From an uncultured Chromatiaceae bacterium (GTDB taxonomy: Bacteria; Pseudomonadota; Gammaproteobacteria; Enterobacterales; Alteromonadaceae), in assembly GCA_946482325.1 (NCBI GenBank), contig CAMLRA010000016.1:1-49685 (forward strand): 49,685 nt of DNA, in the 5' to 3' direction. Both the position numbers and the translations under genes were made by a program. Below the pieces are notes generated by a model. It was not told where the DNA came from and searched no databases. It saw nothing but the letters and a program-made list of their open reading frames with translations. This document shows positions 15,264 through 24,373 of the stretch, piece after piece. Every line of letters begins with the position of its first letter. The first letter of the stretch is position 1.

Positions 15264-16751
15264 ATGCAAACTGCAGGACAAAATTTAAGCGTGACCGAAA
15301 AAATCGGTTATAGCCTCGGCGATTTGGCGGCCAATCTGATTTTTCAGACCTTGATGACATTTCTCGCCTTTTTCTACACCGATGTCTACCAAATCCCGCC
15401 AGCTGCTGCGGCCACTATTATTTTTACCGGTGGCTTAATTGGCGCCTGTTTTAACCCGGTGATGGGCATCATCGCTGACCGCACCCAGACGCGCTGGGGT
15501 AAATTCCGCCCCTGGATTTTATGGACCGCCATCCCTTTTGGTGTCATTGCGCTGGCAGCTTTTAGCACCCCGCAGTTCAGCCCGGATGGCAAAATCGCTT
15601 ATGCCTTCCTGACTTACGTATTGCTGGTACTGGTGTATTCCGCCAATAACCTGCCCTACTCGGCGCTTAGTGGCGTGCTGACCGGCAATATGGCCGACCG
15701 CAATAGCTTGTCGGCGTACCGGTTTGTCGCCGTGATGGTGGCGCAGTTTATTATTCAGGCGCTGCTGCTGCCCTTAGTGCTGATTTTGGGCGATGGCGAT
15801 AAAGCGGTGGGTTTTGAAAACACCATGACGCTGTTTGCCTGCGTCGGCATTGTGTTTTTCCTGATTACTTTTATCACCACCCGCGAGCGGGTGCAGACCA
15901 TCGCCGCGCAGTCCTCGAGCATCCGTCAGGACATCAGCGACCTTGTGCATAACAAACCCTGGCTCATCATGCTGCTTTTAACCGTGTTGGTGTTTATTAC
16001 GCTGGCGCTCAAAGGCGGCATGTACATCTTCTATTTTGAAAATTATCTGGATGAGGCCAAGGTCGCCACTTTCCTGCAGGACATTGGTTTTCATGGTTTT
16101 ATTGCGGGTTTGAACAGCATACTGACCAGTATTGGCCTGACCGAATTTTTATGGCCGAAAGATGCCGCCACCTCAGGCTTTAGTCTGTTTAACGCCGGCG
16201 GCATTCTCTGCATGATTGCCGGTATCGGCTTTTCCAAACCGCTGGCCGACCGCTTCGGCAAACGCGATGTATTTGCAGTGGCGCTGTTTATTTCCACGCT
16301 GTTTATTCTGGCATTTTATCTGTTTCCGGCCGACGCTATTGGCCTGGTGTTTTTGTCGCAAATTCTGCATGGCTTTTTCTATGGCATCACCATTCCGCTG
16401 CTGTGGGCGATGATCGCCGACGTCGCCGACTATTCCGAATGGAAAAACCACCGCCGCGCCACCGCCATTATTTTCTCCGCGATGATTTTTGGCCTGAAAC
16501 TGGGCTTGTCGATTGGCGGTGCCCTGGTCGCCGGCATTCTGGCCCATGTCGGTTATGACGCCAGCCTCGCCAGCCAAAGTGCCGCTGCTGTCGAAGGTAT
16601 CAAACTGTCCGTGAGTTTTTATGCCGCGCTGCCATTTTTGCTCGGTGTTGGCATCGTTTGCCTGTACGAAATCAATAAACAGCAAGAAAGCCGGATTGAG
16701 CAAGAGCTGAGCGCCCGGCGCGCGGCGGCAGCCCGGCTTGCCACTGAATAA
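15264..16751 (+). CDS. GPH family glycoside/pentoside:cation symporter, probable xylo-oligosaccharide transporter
   Basis: This 495-residue protein belongs to the glycoside-pentoside-hexuronide symporters related to MelB and XynB. It has the N-terminal VTEKIGYSLGDLAANLIFQT, DRTQTRWGKFRPWILW in the loop after helix 2, YSALSGVLTGNMADRNSLSAYR, and a C-terminal cytosolic tail rich in Arg and Ala. About twelve transmembrane helices are visible. It lies 17 bp ahead of a cytoplasmic GH43 enzyme, a common pairing in which short xylosides are imported intact and then split inside. It probably begins the operon that continues to the GH3 genes. Confidence 0.87.
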   Translation: MQTAGQNLSVTEKIGYSLGDLAANLIFQTLMTFLAFFYTDVYQIPPAAAATIIFTGGLIGACFNPVMGIIADRTQTRWGKFRPWILWTAIPFGVIALAAFSTPQFSPDGKIAYAFLTYVLLVLVYSANNLPYSALSGVLTGNMADRNSLSAYRFVAVMVAQFIIQALLLPLVLILGDGDKAVGFENTMTLFACVGIVFFLITFITTRERVQTIAAQSSSIRQDISDLVHNKPWLIMLLLTVLVFITLALKGGMYIFYFENYLDEAKVATFLQDIGFHGFIAGLNSILTSIGLTEFLWPKDAATSGFSLFNAGGILCMIAGIGFSKPLADRFGKRDVFAVALFISTLFILAFYLFPADAIGLVFLSQILHGFFYGITIPLLWAMIADVADYSEWKNHRRATAIIFSAMIFGLKLGLSIGGALVAGILAHVGYDASLASQSAAAVEGIKLSVSFYAALPFLLGVGIVCLYEINKQQESRIEQELSARRAAAARLATE

Positions 16752-16768
16752 CCAAGAGAGTGACTGAG

Positions 16769-17782
16769 ATGTCTGAATACAGCGCTGGACAGCTGAATCT
16801 ATTAAAGCAAACCGCCATTTCCACCGATTTGGTTGAGCATATCTACACGGCGGACCCGTCGGCCCATGTGTTTGACGGCCGTATTTATATTTATCCGTCG
16901 CATGATATCGACGCCGGCATTGCCTTTAACGACAACGGCGATCACTTTGGCATGGAAGACTACCATGTGCTGTCACTGGCAGGTCCGGGCGAACCAGTCA
17001 CCGACCACGGCGTCGCGCTGCATGTCAACGACGTGCCCTGGGCCGAGCGGCAGATGTGGGCGCCGGATGCAGCCTGCAAAGATGGCCGGTATTACCTGTA
17101 TTTCCCGGCGAAAAAAGCTGACGGCCTGTTCCAGATTGGTGTTGCAGTCGGCGACAACCCGGCCGGCCCTTTTACGCCACAACCTGAACCAATAGCCGAC
17201 AGTTATTCGATTGACCCGGCGGTATTTGCCGACGATGACGGTGAATATTATCTGTATTTTGGCGGCATCTGGGGCGGGCAACTGCAGCAGTACCGCAACA
17301 ACCAATGGCAGACCGACCATCAGGAACCCAGCGCTGGCGAGCCGGCGTTAGGCCCACGCGTGGCAAAGCTTCGCGCCGATTTACTCGAATTTGCCGAAGC
17401 GCCGCGTGAAGTGCTGATTGTTGATGAAAACGGCCAGCCGCTGCTCGCCGGCGATAGCAGCCGGCGCTTTTTTGAAGCGTCCTGGCTGCACAAATATCAG
17501 GGCAAATACTACTTCTCTTACTCGACCGGTGACACCCATTTGCTGTGTTACGCCACCGGTGATAATCCGTACGGGCCTTTTACCTACCAGGGCCATATTC
17601 TCGAACCTGTGGTCGGCTGGACCACCCATCACTCCATCGCCGAGTTTCAGGGCAAATGGTATCTGTTTTATCACGACTCGATTTTGTCCGGCGGTGTGAC
17701 GCACCTGCGCAGCATCAAAATGGCCGAACTGCAGTATGACGCCGAAGGCCGCATCGTGCCGCTGAAGCCCTATCGTGCCTAA
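16769..17782 (+). CDS. Glycoside hydrolase family 43 (beta-xylosidase/alpha-arabinofuranosidase)
   Basis: This protein has 337 residues from the ATG at 16769, preceded by a purine-rich AGAGTGACTGAG. A GTG 9 bp upstream is in frame but less likely. No signal peptide is present, so it should be cytoplasmic. The five-bladed propeller residues of GH43 are visible: Asp in TADPSAHVFDGRIY as general base, Asp in SIDPAVFADDDGEYYLYF as pKa modulator, and Glu in RRFFEASWLHKYQGKYYF as general acid. The substrate is most likely short arabino-xylo-oligosaccharides imported by the preceding GPH symporter. Beta-xylosidase and arabinofuranosidase activity cannot be told apart by eye. Confidence 0.88.
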   Translation: MSEYSAGQLNLLKQTAISTDLVEHIYTADPSAHVFDGRIYIYPSHDIDAGIAFNDNGDHFGMEDYHVLSLAGPGEPVTDHGVALHVNDVPWAERQMWAPDAACKDGRYYLYFPAKKADGLFQIGVAVGDNPAGPFTPQPEPIADSYSIDPAVFADDDGEYYLYFGGIWGGQLQQYRNNQWQTDHQEPSAGEPALGPRVAKLRADLLEFAEAPREVLIVDENGQPLLAGDSSRRFFEASWLHKYQGKYYFSYSTGDTHLLCYATGDNPYGPFTYQGHILEPVVGWTTHHSIAEFQGKWYLFYHDSILSGGVTHLRSIKMAELQYDAEGRIVPLKPYRA

Positions 17783-17847
17783 AGCGACGCGCATGAAACC
17801 TTGCAAATAAAGCGTGGCAAAAATCGCCCACCAATCAGGGAAAAGTT

Positions 17848-20385
17848 ATGCGTAAATCTATGCTCAGTGCCGTGTCGGCCGCGTCCATTACCATGCTCAG
17901 CAGTGCTGCGGCCGCACCGGTGTTGCCCTATCAGGACCCGGCCCGCTCCGTCAGTGAGCGCACTGAGGATTTACTGCAGCGCATGACGCTGGAAGAGAAA
18001 CTGGCGCAGCTGCAAAGCGTCTGGCATCAACGTAGGCAAATGGAAGATGCCAAGTTGCAGTTTTTGCCAGAAAAAGCCGCGCAGCTGATGCCGCATGGCA
18101 TTGGTCATATCGCCCGGCCCAGTGAATTTAAAACGCCCAAGCAAAGCGCTGAATTTAATAACGCAGCGCAGCGCTGGCTGCGTGAACACACCCGGCTTGG
18201 CATTCCGGCACTGATGCACGAAGAAGCGCTGCATGGTTTTGTCGCTTTTGATGCCACCAGTTTCCCGCAGGCGCTGGCACTGGCCAGCAGCTGGTCGCCC
18301 GAGGATATGCAGGCGATGGCCGCCGTCGCGGCGCGTGAAATGCGCGCCACCGGCGCGCATTGGGCTTTGTCGCCGGTACTGGATATCGGCCGCGACCCGC
18401 GTTGGGGCCGGATTGAAGAAACGCTCGGCGAAGACCCTTATCTGGTGTCGGCTTTGGGCGTCGCGGCTATTCGTGGCCTGCAAGGCGACAGCGGCTCGAC
18501 GGGTATATTTGCCAAAGATAAAGTCGTCGCCACGCTGAAACATCTGACCGGCCATGGCCAGCCACAAGCAGGCGTCAACACAGCGCCGGCGCATATCGCC
18601 CCGCGCGAGCTGGCCGAAGTGTTTTTAACCCCGTTTGAAGCAGCGATTAAACTGGCGCATGCAGCCAGTGTGATGCCGTCTTACAACGAGGTCGACGGCC
18701 TGCCATCGCATATTAATCAGCAGTTGCTGCAGGATGTGGTGCGCCAGCGATGGGGTTTTCAGGGCGCTGTGGTCAGTGACTATTTTGCCATTCAGGAACT
18801 GCGTAGCCGCCATCAGTTATTTGAAGATGACGCAGAAGCCGCTAAAGCAGCGCTACTTGCTGGCGTCGATATGGAAACGCCAGATCCAAAAACCTATCCA
18901 TTGTTGGCTGAACAAATAAAAAGCGGTGCGCTGGATTTGGTCGCTATCGATACCGCAGTGCGGCGTATTCTGGTGCTGAAATTCCGTCTGGGTTTATTCG
19001 AACAGACCGAAGTGGATGCAGCGGCCGCCGACGCCGCGCTGGGCAACGCCGAATCGCGTGCTTTGGCGCTGCAACTGGCGGAAAAATCCATCGTGCTGCT
19101 GAAAAACGACAAAGTTTCGTCTGGAGGTGAGAACGCCACCTTGCCGCTGGATGCCAGTAAAATCCAACATCTGGCGGTGATAGGCCCGCATGCTGATGAA
19201 ACGTTGTTAGGCGGTTACAGCAGTATCCCGCGCCAGACTGTCACTGTGCTGCAAGGCCTGCAAAAAAAACTAAAAGGCAAAGCCAAAGTCAGCTTTGCCC
19301 GTGGTGCCCGCATTACCGATAACAACTTTTTGCATACCAAAGCGACCGCGACAGCTGACAGCACTGACACCTCCAGCACCAATGCGCTGGAAACCGCTGC
19401 GGCAGCCGCCCTGCAACAGCGTAGCCAAAACGCCGGCACTTATTCGATGCTGCGCTGGAACCATGACGACACTGTGGCGGCAGACCCTGCCGACAACGCG
19501 CGGCTACGGGCTGAAGCAGTCGCTTTGGCCAAGACCGCCGACGCAGTGGTGCTGGTTTTGGGTGAAAACGAAGGCCTGGCGCGCGAGGCCTGGGCCGACA
19601 AACATTTGGGCGATCGCACCACGCTGGAATTAAGCGCCGACCAGCAACTGCTGGCAGCACAAGTTCAGGCCGCAGCCGGTAACAAACCTGTAGTGCTGGT
19701 GCTCAGCAATGGCCGGCCGCTGACGCTTGGCAAACTTGCGACAACCATGCCGGCTATTGTCGAAGCCTGGTATCTGGGCCAGGAAACCGGTACTGCAGTG
19801 GCGAATGTGCTGTTTGGCGAGGTGAACCCTTCCGGCAAATTGCCTATCACCTTCCCGCGCAGCGCCGGTCATATTCCGCAGTTTTACAATCACAAAGCAT
19901 CGAGCAGCCGCGGTTATCTGCATGACGACATCCGCCCGTTGTACCCCTTTGGTCATGGCCTGAGTTACACCGACTTCAGCTACAGCGATCTGCAAATTGA
20001 CACGCCGCAGGTCCGCGCCGGCGGTGAGGCCAGTATTCGGCTGCGCATCAAAAACAGCGGCAAACGCGCCGGTACTGAAGTGGTGCAGCTGTATGTGCAG
20101 GACCCGGCGGCAAGCGTCACCCGGCCGGTGCAGCAACTGGCTGGCTTTGCCCGGGTCAGTTTAGCGCCGGGCCAAAGCGCGCAGCTGCAATTTCAGCTGC
20201 CGGTTAATCAGCTGGCATTCCTCGATAGCCGGATGCGTTGGGTGGTGGAACCCGGTGAAATTCGCCTGCTGCTTGGCAGCTCGTCCGCCGATATCCGCCT
20301 GCGCGGTGCTTTTAACATCGCAGGTGCGGTGACCGACATCGGCAATGACCGGGTGTTACAAAGCCGCGCTGTAGTGATTGACTAA
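17848..20385 (+). CDS. Exported glycoside hydrolase family 3, probable beta-xylosidase/beta-glucosidase
   Basis: This protein has 845 residues. A Sec signal peptide occupies about residues 1-22, ending SSAAAA. The GH3 N-terminal barrel spans about residues 50-390, with PALMHEEALHG, DIGRDPRWGRIEETLGEDPYL and TLKHLTGHGQPQAGVNTAP. The catalytic Asp is in AVVSDYFAIQEL at about residue 311. The C-terminal sandwich begins near KSIVLLKNDK and a fibronectin III-like domain (GHGLSYTDFSYSDL onward) closes the protein. The TGHGQPQAGVN and APRELAEVFLTPFE segments are typical of bacterial beta-xylosidase-like GH3 enzymes. A Ser/Thr/Ala-rich insert is present around residue 500. The gene starts 65 bp after GH43 with AGGG as ribosome site. 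Confidence 0.88.
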   Translation: MRKSMLSAVSAASITMLSSAAAAPVLPYQDPARSVSERTEDLLQRMTLEEKLAQLQSVWHQRRQMEDAKLQFLPEKAAQLMPHGIGHIARPSEFKTPKQSAEFNNAAQRWLREHTRLGIPALMHEEALHGFVAFDATSFPQALALASSWSPEDMQAMAAVAAREMRATGAHWALSPVLDIGRDPRWGRIEETLGEDPYLVSALGVAAIRGLQGDSGSTGIFAKDKVVATLKHLTGHGQPQAGVNTAPAHIAPRELAEVFLTPFEAAIKLAHAASVMPSYNEVDGLPSHINQQLLQDVVRQRWGFQGAVVSDYFAIQELRSRHQLFEDDAEAAKAALLAGVDMETPDPKTYPLLAEQIKSGALDLVAIDTAVRRILVLKFRLGLFEQTEVDAAAADAALGNAESRALALQLAEKSIVLLKNDKVSSGGENATLPLDASKIQHLAVIGPHADETLLGGYSSIPRQTVTVLQGLQKKLKGKAKVSFARGARITDNNFLHTKATATADSTDTSSTNALETAAAAALQQRSQNAGTYSMLRWNHDDTVAADPADNARLRAEAVALAKTADAVVLVLGENEGLAREAWADKHLGDRTTLELSADQQLLAAQVQAAAGNKPVVLVLSNGRPLTLGKLATTMPAIVEAWYLGQETGTAVANVLFGEVNPSGKLPITFPRSAGHIPQFYNHKASSSRGYLHDDIRPLYPFGHGLSYTDFSYSDLQIDTPQVRAGGEASIRLRIKNSGKRAGTEVVQLYVQDPAASVTRPVQQLAGFARVSLAPGQSAQLQFQLPVNQLAFLDSRMRWVVEPGEIRLLLGSSSADIRLRGAFNIAGAVTDIGNDRVLQSRAVVID

Positions 20386-20442
20386 TCAACAGCTATGAAC
20401 AGGAACAATCAGACGGTAAGCCAGTCGGCACCGGGAGAACCT

Positions 20443-23040
20443 ATGCAAAAAGAACTCAGCGCCGGTTTGCTGCTGTCTGCCAGTCTGATCATCAGCGCCT
20501 GCGGGAAAGCGCCAGCGCCGCAGCCAGCGACTACGCCGGCCGAATCCCAGAGCACAGTCGCGAACGCGGCTGCAACACCGAAAATTCAGCCAGAGAACTG
20601 GCCATTGCAGCTCTCTCCTATCGCCCGCCAACCGGCGGTGGAGACCAAAATCAAAGCGCTGCTGGCGCAGATGAGCCCGGCGCAAAAAGTTGGTCAATTA
20701 ATTCAGGCCGACATCGCCTCAGTCACGCCCGAGCAAGTGCGGGATTATTATCTCGGCAGTGTGCTCAATGGCGGTAATTCGGCGCCCGGCCGTGACAACA
20801 GAGTCGGCCCCAAAGCCTGGTTGGAACTGGCCGATGCCTTCTGGCAAGCCAGCACCGACACCAGCGATGGCCGACCTTATATTCCGGTGATGTGGGGCAC
20901 AGACGCCGTACATGGCCACAGCAATGTCAAAGGCGCCATTATTTTCCCGCATAACATTGGCTTAGGCGCGATGCGCGAACCGCAGCTTTTACGCAAAATC
21001 GGTCAGATCACTGCCATTGAAATGCAGGTGACAGGTTTAGACTGGACCTTCGCCCCAACCATCGCAGTCGTGCGCGACGACCGCTGGGGCCGCACTTATG
21101 AATCTTATGGCGAAGATCCGGCGCTGGTCGCCTCTTACGCGCCGGAAATTCTGCAGGGTATTCAGGGCGTTCCGGGCAGTGCCGACTTCCTGCGCGGCAA
21201 TCACATGCTGGCCACCGTCAAACATTTCCTCGGTGATGGCGGCACCATCAACGGTAAAGATCAGGGCGACAATCAGCATAGTGAAGCCGATTTACGCGAC
21301 CTGCATGGTCTGCCCTATTACAGCGCCATCAAAGCCGGCGCCCGCGTCGTGATGGCGTCTTACAACAGCTGGTACGGAGAAAAAATGCATGGTTTCCAGC
21401 CGATGCTCAGCGACGTCTTAGTCGGCCGGATGGGTTTTGACGGTTTTGTTGTCGGCGACTGGAATGGCCATGGTCAGGTCAAAGGCTGCACGCCGACCGA
21501 CTGCGCCAATGCGCTCAACGCTGGCCTTGATATGTTTATGGCGCCGGACAGCTGGTTGAAGCTGTATGACAATACGCTGGCACAGGTCAAAGACGGCCGT
21601 ATTTCAATGGCCCGCCTCGACGAAGCGGTCAGCCGCGTGCTGCGGATCAAAGTCGAAATGGGCCTGTTTGAGCAGCTGCAACCGTCCAAACGCCCGCTTG
21701 CCGGTAAATTTGAACTGCTCGGCAGCGCCGAACACCGGGCCGTGGCGCGTGAAGCGGCGCGTAAATCGCTGGTACTGCTGAAAAACAACCAACAACTGCT
21801 GCCGATCAAAGCCAGCAGCAAAGTGTTATTGGCCGGCGATGGTGCCGACCATATCGGTAAACAAAGTGGCGGCTGGACCTTAAGCTGGCAAGGTGCCGGC
21901 AATAAAAACAGTGATTTCCCCAACGGGGAATCGATTTATGCCGGTTTCAAATCCGCGCTTGAAGCCGGTGGCGGCTCGGTCGAACTCAGTGAAAACGGCC
22001 GTTTCAGCAGCAAACCGGATGTTGCTATTGTGGTCTTTGGTGAAGAACCTTATGCCGAATTTGTCGGCGACCGCGCCCATCTGGCCTTTGACGACAGCCG
22101 CGCCTTGCAAATCCTGACCGAATTAAAAGCGCAGGGCATTCCAACTGTATTGGTGTTTTTATCCGGCCGGCCTTTGTGGGTTAATCCGGAGCTGAACCAG
22201 TCTGACGCTTTTGTCGCGGCGTTTTTACCGGGCACTGAAGGCGGTGCTTTAGCTGATGTGCTGGTACGGGCGCCGGATGGCAATATCCGTTATGACTTCC
22301 AGGGCAAACTGCCCTTCTCCTGGCCCGCCGATGCCACCGGCAAGCCACTGAATATTGGCGACGCCGACTACCAACCACAATTCGCTTTTGGTTATGGCCT
22401 GAATTATCAGGATGATGTTGTGGTCGCTAAACTCAGCGAAAACTCCGGCATCAGCGCCGATTTAGTGGTGAATTTCAGCCGTTATCTACATGCTGGTAAA
22501 GCGGTGAATCCATGGCAGTTGCAGCTACTGGAAGGAAATGCTGTAACGGTAGTGACAGATCCGCAGCAGCAATCGGTGGGCGGCGCCCTCACGAGCAAAG
22601 CAACAGACAGGTTGCAGCAGGAAGACTCAATATTGCTGACATTCAACGCGCCTGCGACGGCAGCAATAACCCATGCGCAGCAGCAACCCATTGACCTCGC
22701 CCGCCAGGCCAACGGCGATATGGTGCTGGAACTGGAATATCAGCTCTTAGCAATGCCGGAACAACAAGGCAAAGTGCAGCTTGGCATGCGCTGCGTATCG
22801 GGCCAACCCGGCTGTGAGAGCCAACTTGACTTCAGCAATTATTTCGCCGGACAGTCAGGCAAAGGCTGGCAACAACTGAAGATCCCGCTGCGCAGTTTCA
22901 CTGACAGTAACAAAGCCTTTGACCTGAGCAAAATCAGCCATCCACTGTTGATTAGCGCCGGCAAAGGCCTGCAAATCCAGCTGGCCCGGGTGCGCTTGAC
23001 GGAAAACGAAGGCAATGGGATATGTGGTGGCGCGCAATAG
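20443..23040 (+). CDS. GH3 exo-beta-1,3/1,4-glucosidase lipoprotein
   Basis: This protein has 865 residues from the ATG at 20443, which has GGGAG upstream and directly precedes a lipoprotein signal (LLLSASLIISACGK, lipobox ISAC). The alternative ATG at 20395 would add 16 polar residues and is less likely. The GH3 barrel contains IPVMWGTDAVHGHSNVKGA, APTIAVVRDDRWGRTYESYGEDP, TVKHFLGDGGT, and the nucleophile Asp in FVVGDWNGHGQ at about residue 339. The C-terminal part beyond the second GH3 domain has a beta-rich module of about 200 residues, like exo-beta-glucosidases of marine gammaproteobacteria. It is expected in the outer membrane or periplasm, acting on cello- or laminari-oligosaccharides. 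Confidence 0.87.
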   Translation: MQKELSAGLLLSASLIISACGKAPAPQPATTPAESQSTVANAAATPKIQPENWPLQLSPIARQPAVETKIKALLAQMSPAQKVGQLIQADIASVTPEQVRDYYLGSVLNGGNSAPGRDNRVGPKAWLELADAFWQASTDTSDGRPYIPVMWGTDAVHGHSNVKGAIIFPHNIGLGAMREPQLLRKIGQITAIEMQVTGLDWTFAPTIAVVRDDRWGRTYESYGEDPALVASYAPEILQGIQGVPGSADFLRGNHMLATVKHFLGDGGTINGKDQGDNQHSEADLRDLHGLPYYSAIKAGARVVMASYNSWYGEKMHGFQPMLSDVLVGRMGFDGFVVGDWNGHGQVKGCTPTDCANALNAGLDMFMAPDSWLKLYDNTLAQVKDGRISMARLDEAVSRVLRIKVEMGLFEQLQPSKRPLAGKFELLGSAEHRAVAREAARKSLVLLKNNQQLLPIKASSKVLLAGDGADHIGKQSGGWTLSWQGAGNKNSDFPNGESIYAGFKSALEAGGGSVELSENGRFSSKPDVAIVVFGEEPYAEFVGDRAHLAFDDSRALQILTELKAQGIPTVLVFLSGRPLWVNPELNQSDAFVAAFLPGTEGGALADVLVRAPDGNIRYDFQGKLPFSWPADATGKPLNIGDADYQPQFAFGYGLNYQDDVVVAKLSENSGISADLVVNFSRYLHAGKAVNPWQLQLLEGNAVTVVTDPQQQSVGGALTSKATDRLQQEDSILLTFNAPATAAITHAQQQPIDLARQANGDMVLELEYQLLAMPEQQGKVQLGMRCVSGQPGCESQLDFSNYFAGQSGKGWQQLKIPLRSFTDSNKAFDLSKISHPLLISAGKGLQIQLARVRLTENEGNGICGGAQ

Positions 23041-23146
23041 CACGACATCGGGCCAATGTTGCTGGCCCAGCCCCGGCTGTCGATGTGGGTGTTGTAGGGG
23101 TTGAGCTGGTCGACTTTGGGCGAATTGCAGAAATTTACCAGGTTGT

Positions 23147-23222
23147 GTACGGCGACGCTGACGCTTGCCGTACCTACGATTACGTTCGGAGGGTAGGTAC
23201 GGTAAGCGAAGCGTCACCGTAC
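23147..23222. repeat. 76-bp imperfect palindromic repeat
   Basis: The left arm 23147-23177 and right arm 23193-23222 are imperfect inverted copies (about 26 of 30 matching by eye) around a 15-bp centre. The arms begin GTACGGCGACGCTGACGCT and end ACGCTTCGCTTACCGTACC when the right arm is reversed. A half copy lies at 7736-7769, so this is a dispersed family of REP or miniature-element type. Confidence 0.85.
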
Positions 23223-23457
23223 ATTTTCCAATGCCCGCAACTGGCACAACGCTGACTTACCAAGCAGATATTGATGGTCGACCCTAACCGCAAATATAAC
23301 AACATTTCAGCAAAAACTGCCCTGATAGTGCTAAAACCCAGCGCCAAAGACGCAGTTCCTGAAGAGGTGCCCCTCCACACTCCTGACATTTGTCACCTGC
23401 TCTTGCTGATAGCTGACACTGCAGCTGTTCCCGCCATTCCGCCATCATGGCTACAAC

Positions 23458-23477
23458 AACGCCAGGGTGGCGTTTTT
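23458..23477 (+). terminator. Intrinsic terminator-like hairpin just ahead of the TPR gene
   Basis: The inverted repeat AACGCCA-GGG-TGGCGTT is followed by a T-run. It ends 14 bp before the ATG at 23492 and touches the ribosome site CAGGAG, so it may be an attenuator or the end of the GH3 operon. Confidence 0.7.
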
Positions 23478-23491
23478 CAGGAGCACACCAC

Positions 23492-24238
23492 ATGAAAAGC
23501 ACGACACACTCTTTATCGACAAACTCTTTGCGTCTGACCTTGCGCTCAGTCTTTTTACTGGGCGCTTTGGCGGTCAGTCAGCTGGCACCTGCGGCTGAAC
23601 CCGTGACAGATCCGCTGAGCGCGATTGACCTCGCCAGCCAGCAACTGGATGTGCAGGCGCTGCAGCAATTCAGCCAGCAGGCGCAGGATGATTATCAGTT
23701 TGCTTATGCGCAGTATCGCCTGGCGGTCACGGCATCAGTGCGGGCCGATGAAGCGGTGTTAAAACCGGCGCTGACAGCTGCCACCGAGCGGCTGGAGCAG
23801 TTAATTGCCAGTGAACCGGCGCCAGGCTTAAAAGCAGAAGCACTGGCCTTGCTGGCGCTGACCCGCGGTATGCAGGCCGGTTATTACCCGATTAAAGGCA
23901 TGTATTACGGCCAAAAGTCAGGTAAGGCGCTGGATGCAGCCACTGCTCTGCAACCGCAGAATCCACGTGTGACGCTGGCTGCCGCTATTCTGGCTTATCA
24001 GACGCCCAGTTTATTTGGCGGCGACAAAAAAGCCGCGCTGCAACACGCCAACGCAGCAATTAATAGCTATGCGGCGCCTTGTCAAAACATCTGCTGGGGG
24101 GAAGCCGAAGCCTATGTCTGGCGCGGTTTAGCCAAAAAAGAAGCCGGTGATCTGGCGGGTGCTAAAGCCGACTGGCAGCACGCGTTGCAACTGGCGCCAA
24201 GCTATGGCTGGGCCAAACAACTGCTGCAAGGTGTCTGA
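23492..24238 (+). CDS. Periplasmic TPR-repeat protein
   Basis: This 248-residue protein starts at the ATG at 23492, which has CAGGAG 9 bp upstream. A longer frame from 23447 crosses the terminator hairpin and is rejected. An N-terminal signal peptide (LRSVFLLGALAVSQLAPAA, cleavage near AAE) leads to a helical protein. TPR-like units are visible, for example PRVTLAAAILAYQTPSLFGG and a last one AYVWRGLAKKEAGDLAGAKA. Two cysteines lie in APCQNICWGEAEAY. It lies between the GH3 genes and the esterase, and the partner it binds is unknown. A structural or assembly role in the cluster is a guess. Confidence 0.72.
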   Translation: MKSTTHSLSTNSLRLTLRSVFLLGALAVSQLAPAAEPVTDPLSAIDLASQQLDVQALQQFSQQAQDDYQFAYAQYRLAVTASVRADEAVLKPALTAATERLEQLIASEPAPGLKAEALALLALTRGMQAGYYPIKGMYYGQKSGKALDAATALQPQNPRVTLAAAILAYQTPSLFGGDKKAALQHANAAINSYAAPCQNICWGEAEAYVWRGLAKKEAGDLAGAKADWQHALQLAPSYGWAKQLLQGV

Positions 24239-24255
24239 GTCAGCCAACACGGCAC

Positions 24256-24286
24256 GCGCCCGGTGTTATGAAATTTCACCGGGCGC
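24256..24286 (+). terminator. Strong hairpin after the TPR gene
   Basis: There is a perfect 10-bp stem GCGCCCGGTG / CACCGGGCGC with an 11-base loop, followed by a mixed sequence with a short T-run (CTTTCC). It could terminate or slow the transcript between the TPR and esterase genes. Confidence 0.5.
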
Positions 24287-24373
24287 TGACCTTTCCTGCC
24301 AACACCGTTGCCTGCACACGCAGACCTGTTAGTCTGGAAGCTTCTGCCGGAACGACTTCAACGGAACTGTCTG

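Larger units (their letters stand above)
23041..23491. other. 451-bp intergenic region with palindromic repeat and terminator
   Basis: This region holds the 76-bp palindrome at 23147-23222 and the terminator-like hairpin at 23458-23477. Bases 23041-23140 carry an open minus-strand frame without a start or family match, possibly a gene remnant. The plus-strand frame from 23447 overlaps the true TPR start and is not extra coding. Confidence 0.6.

Noticed and set aside
14916..15281. Minus-strand open frame of 121 residues between the sugar transporters
   Set aside because: It covers the divergent promoter region, overlaps both neighbouring starts, and has no family character or ribosome site.
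16173..16703. Minus-strand 176-residue frame inside the GPH symporter gene
   Set aside because: It is wholly antisense to a well-supported transporter, and its Gln/Asn-rich composition comes from the complement of hydrophobic codons.
23041..23140. Minus-strand frame reading VDQLNPYNTHIDSRGWASN
   Set aside because: It looks protein-like but has no start and reads out of frame into the antisense of the GH3 gene. It could be a gene scrap, but no family could be assigned.
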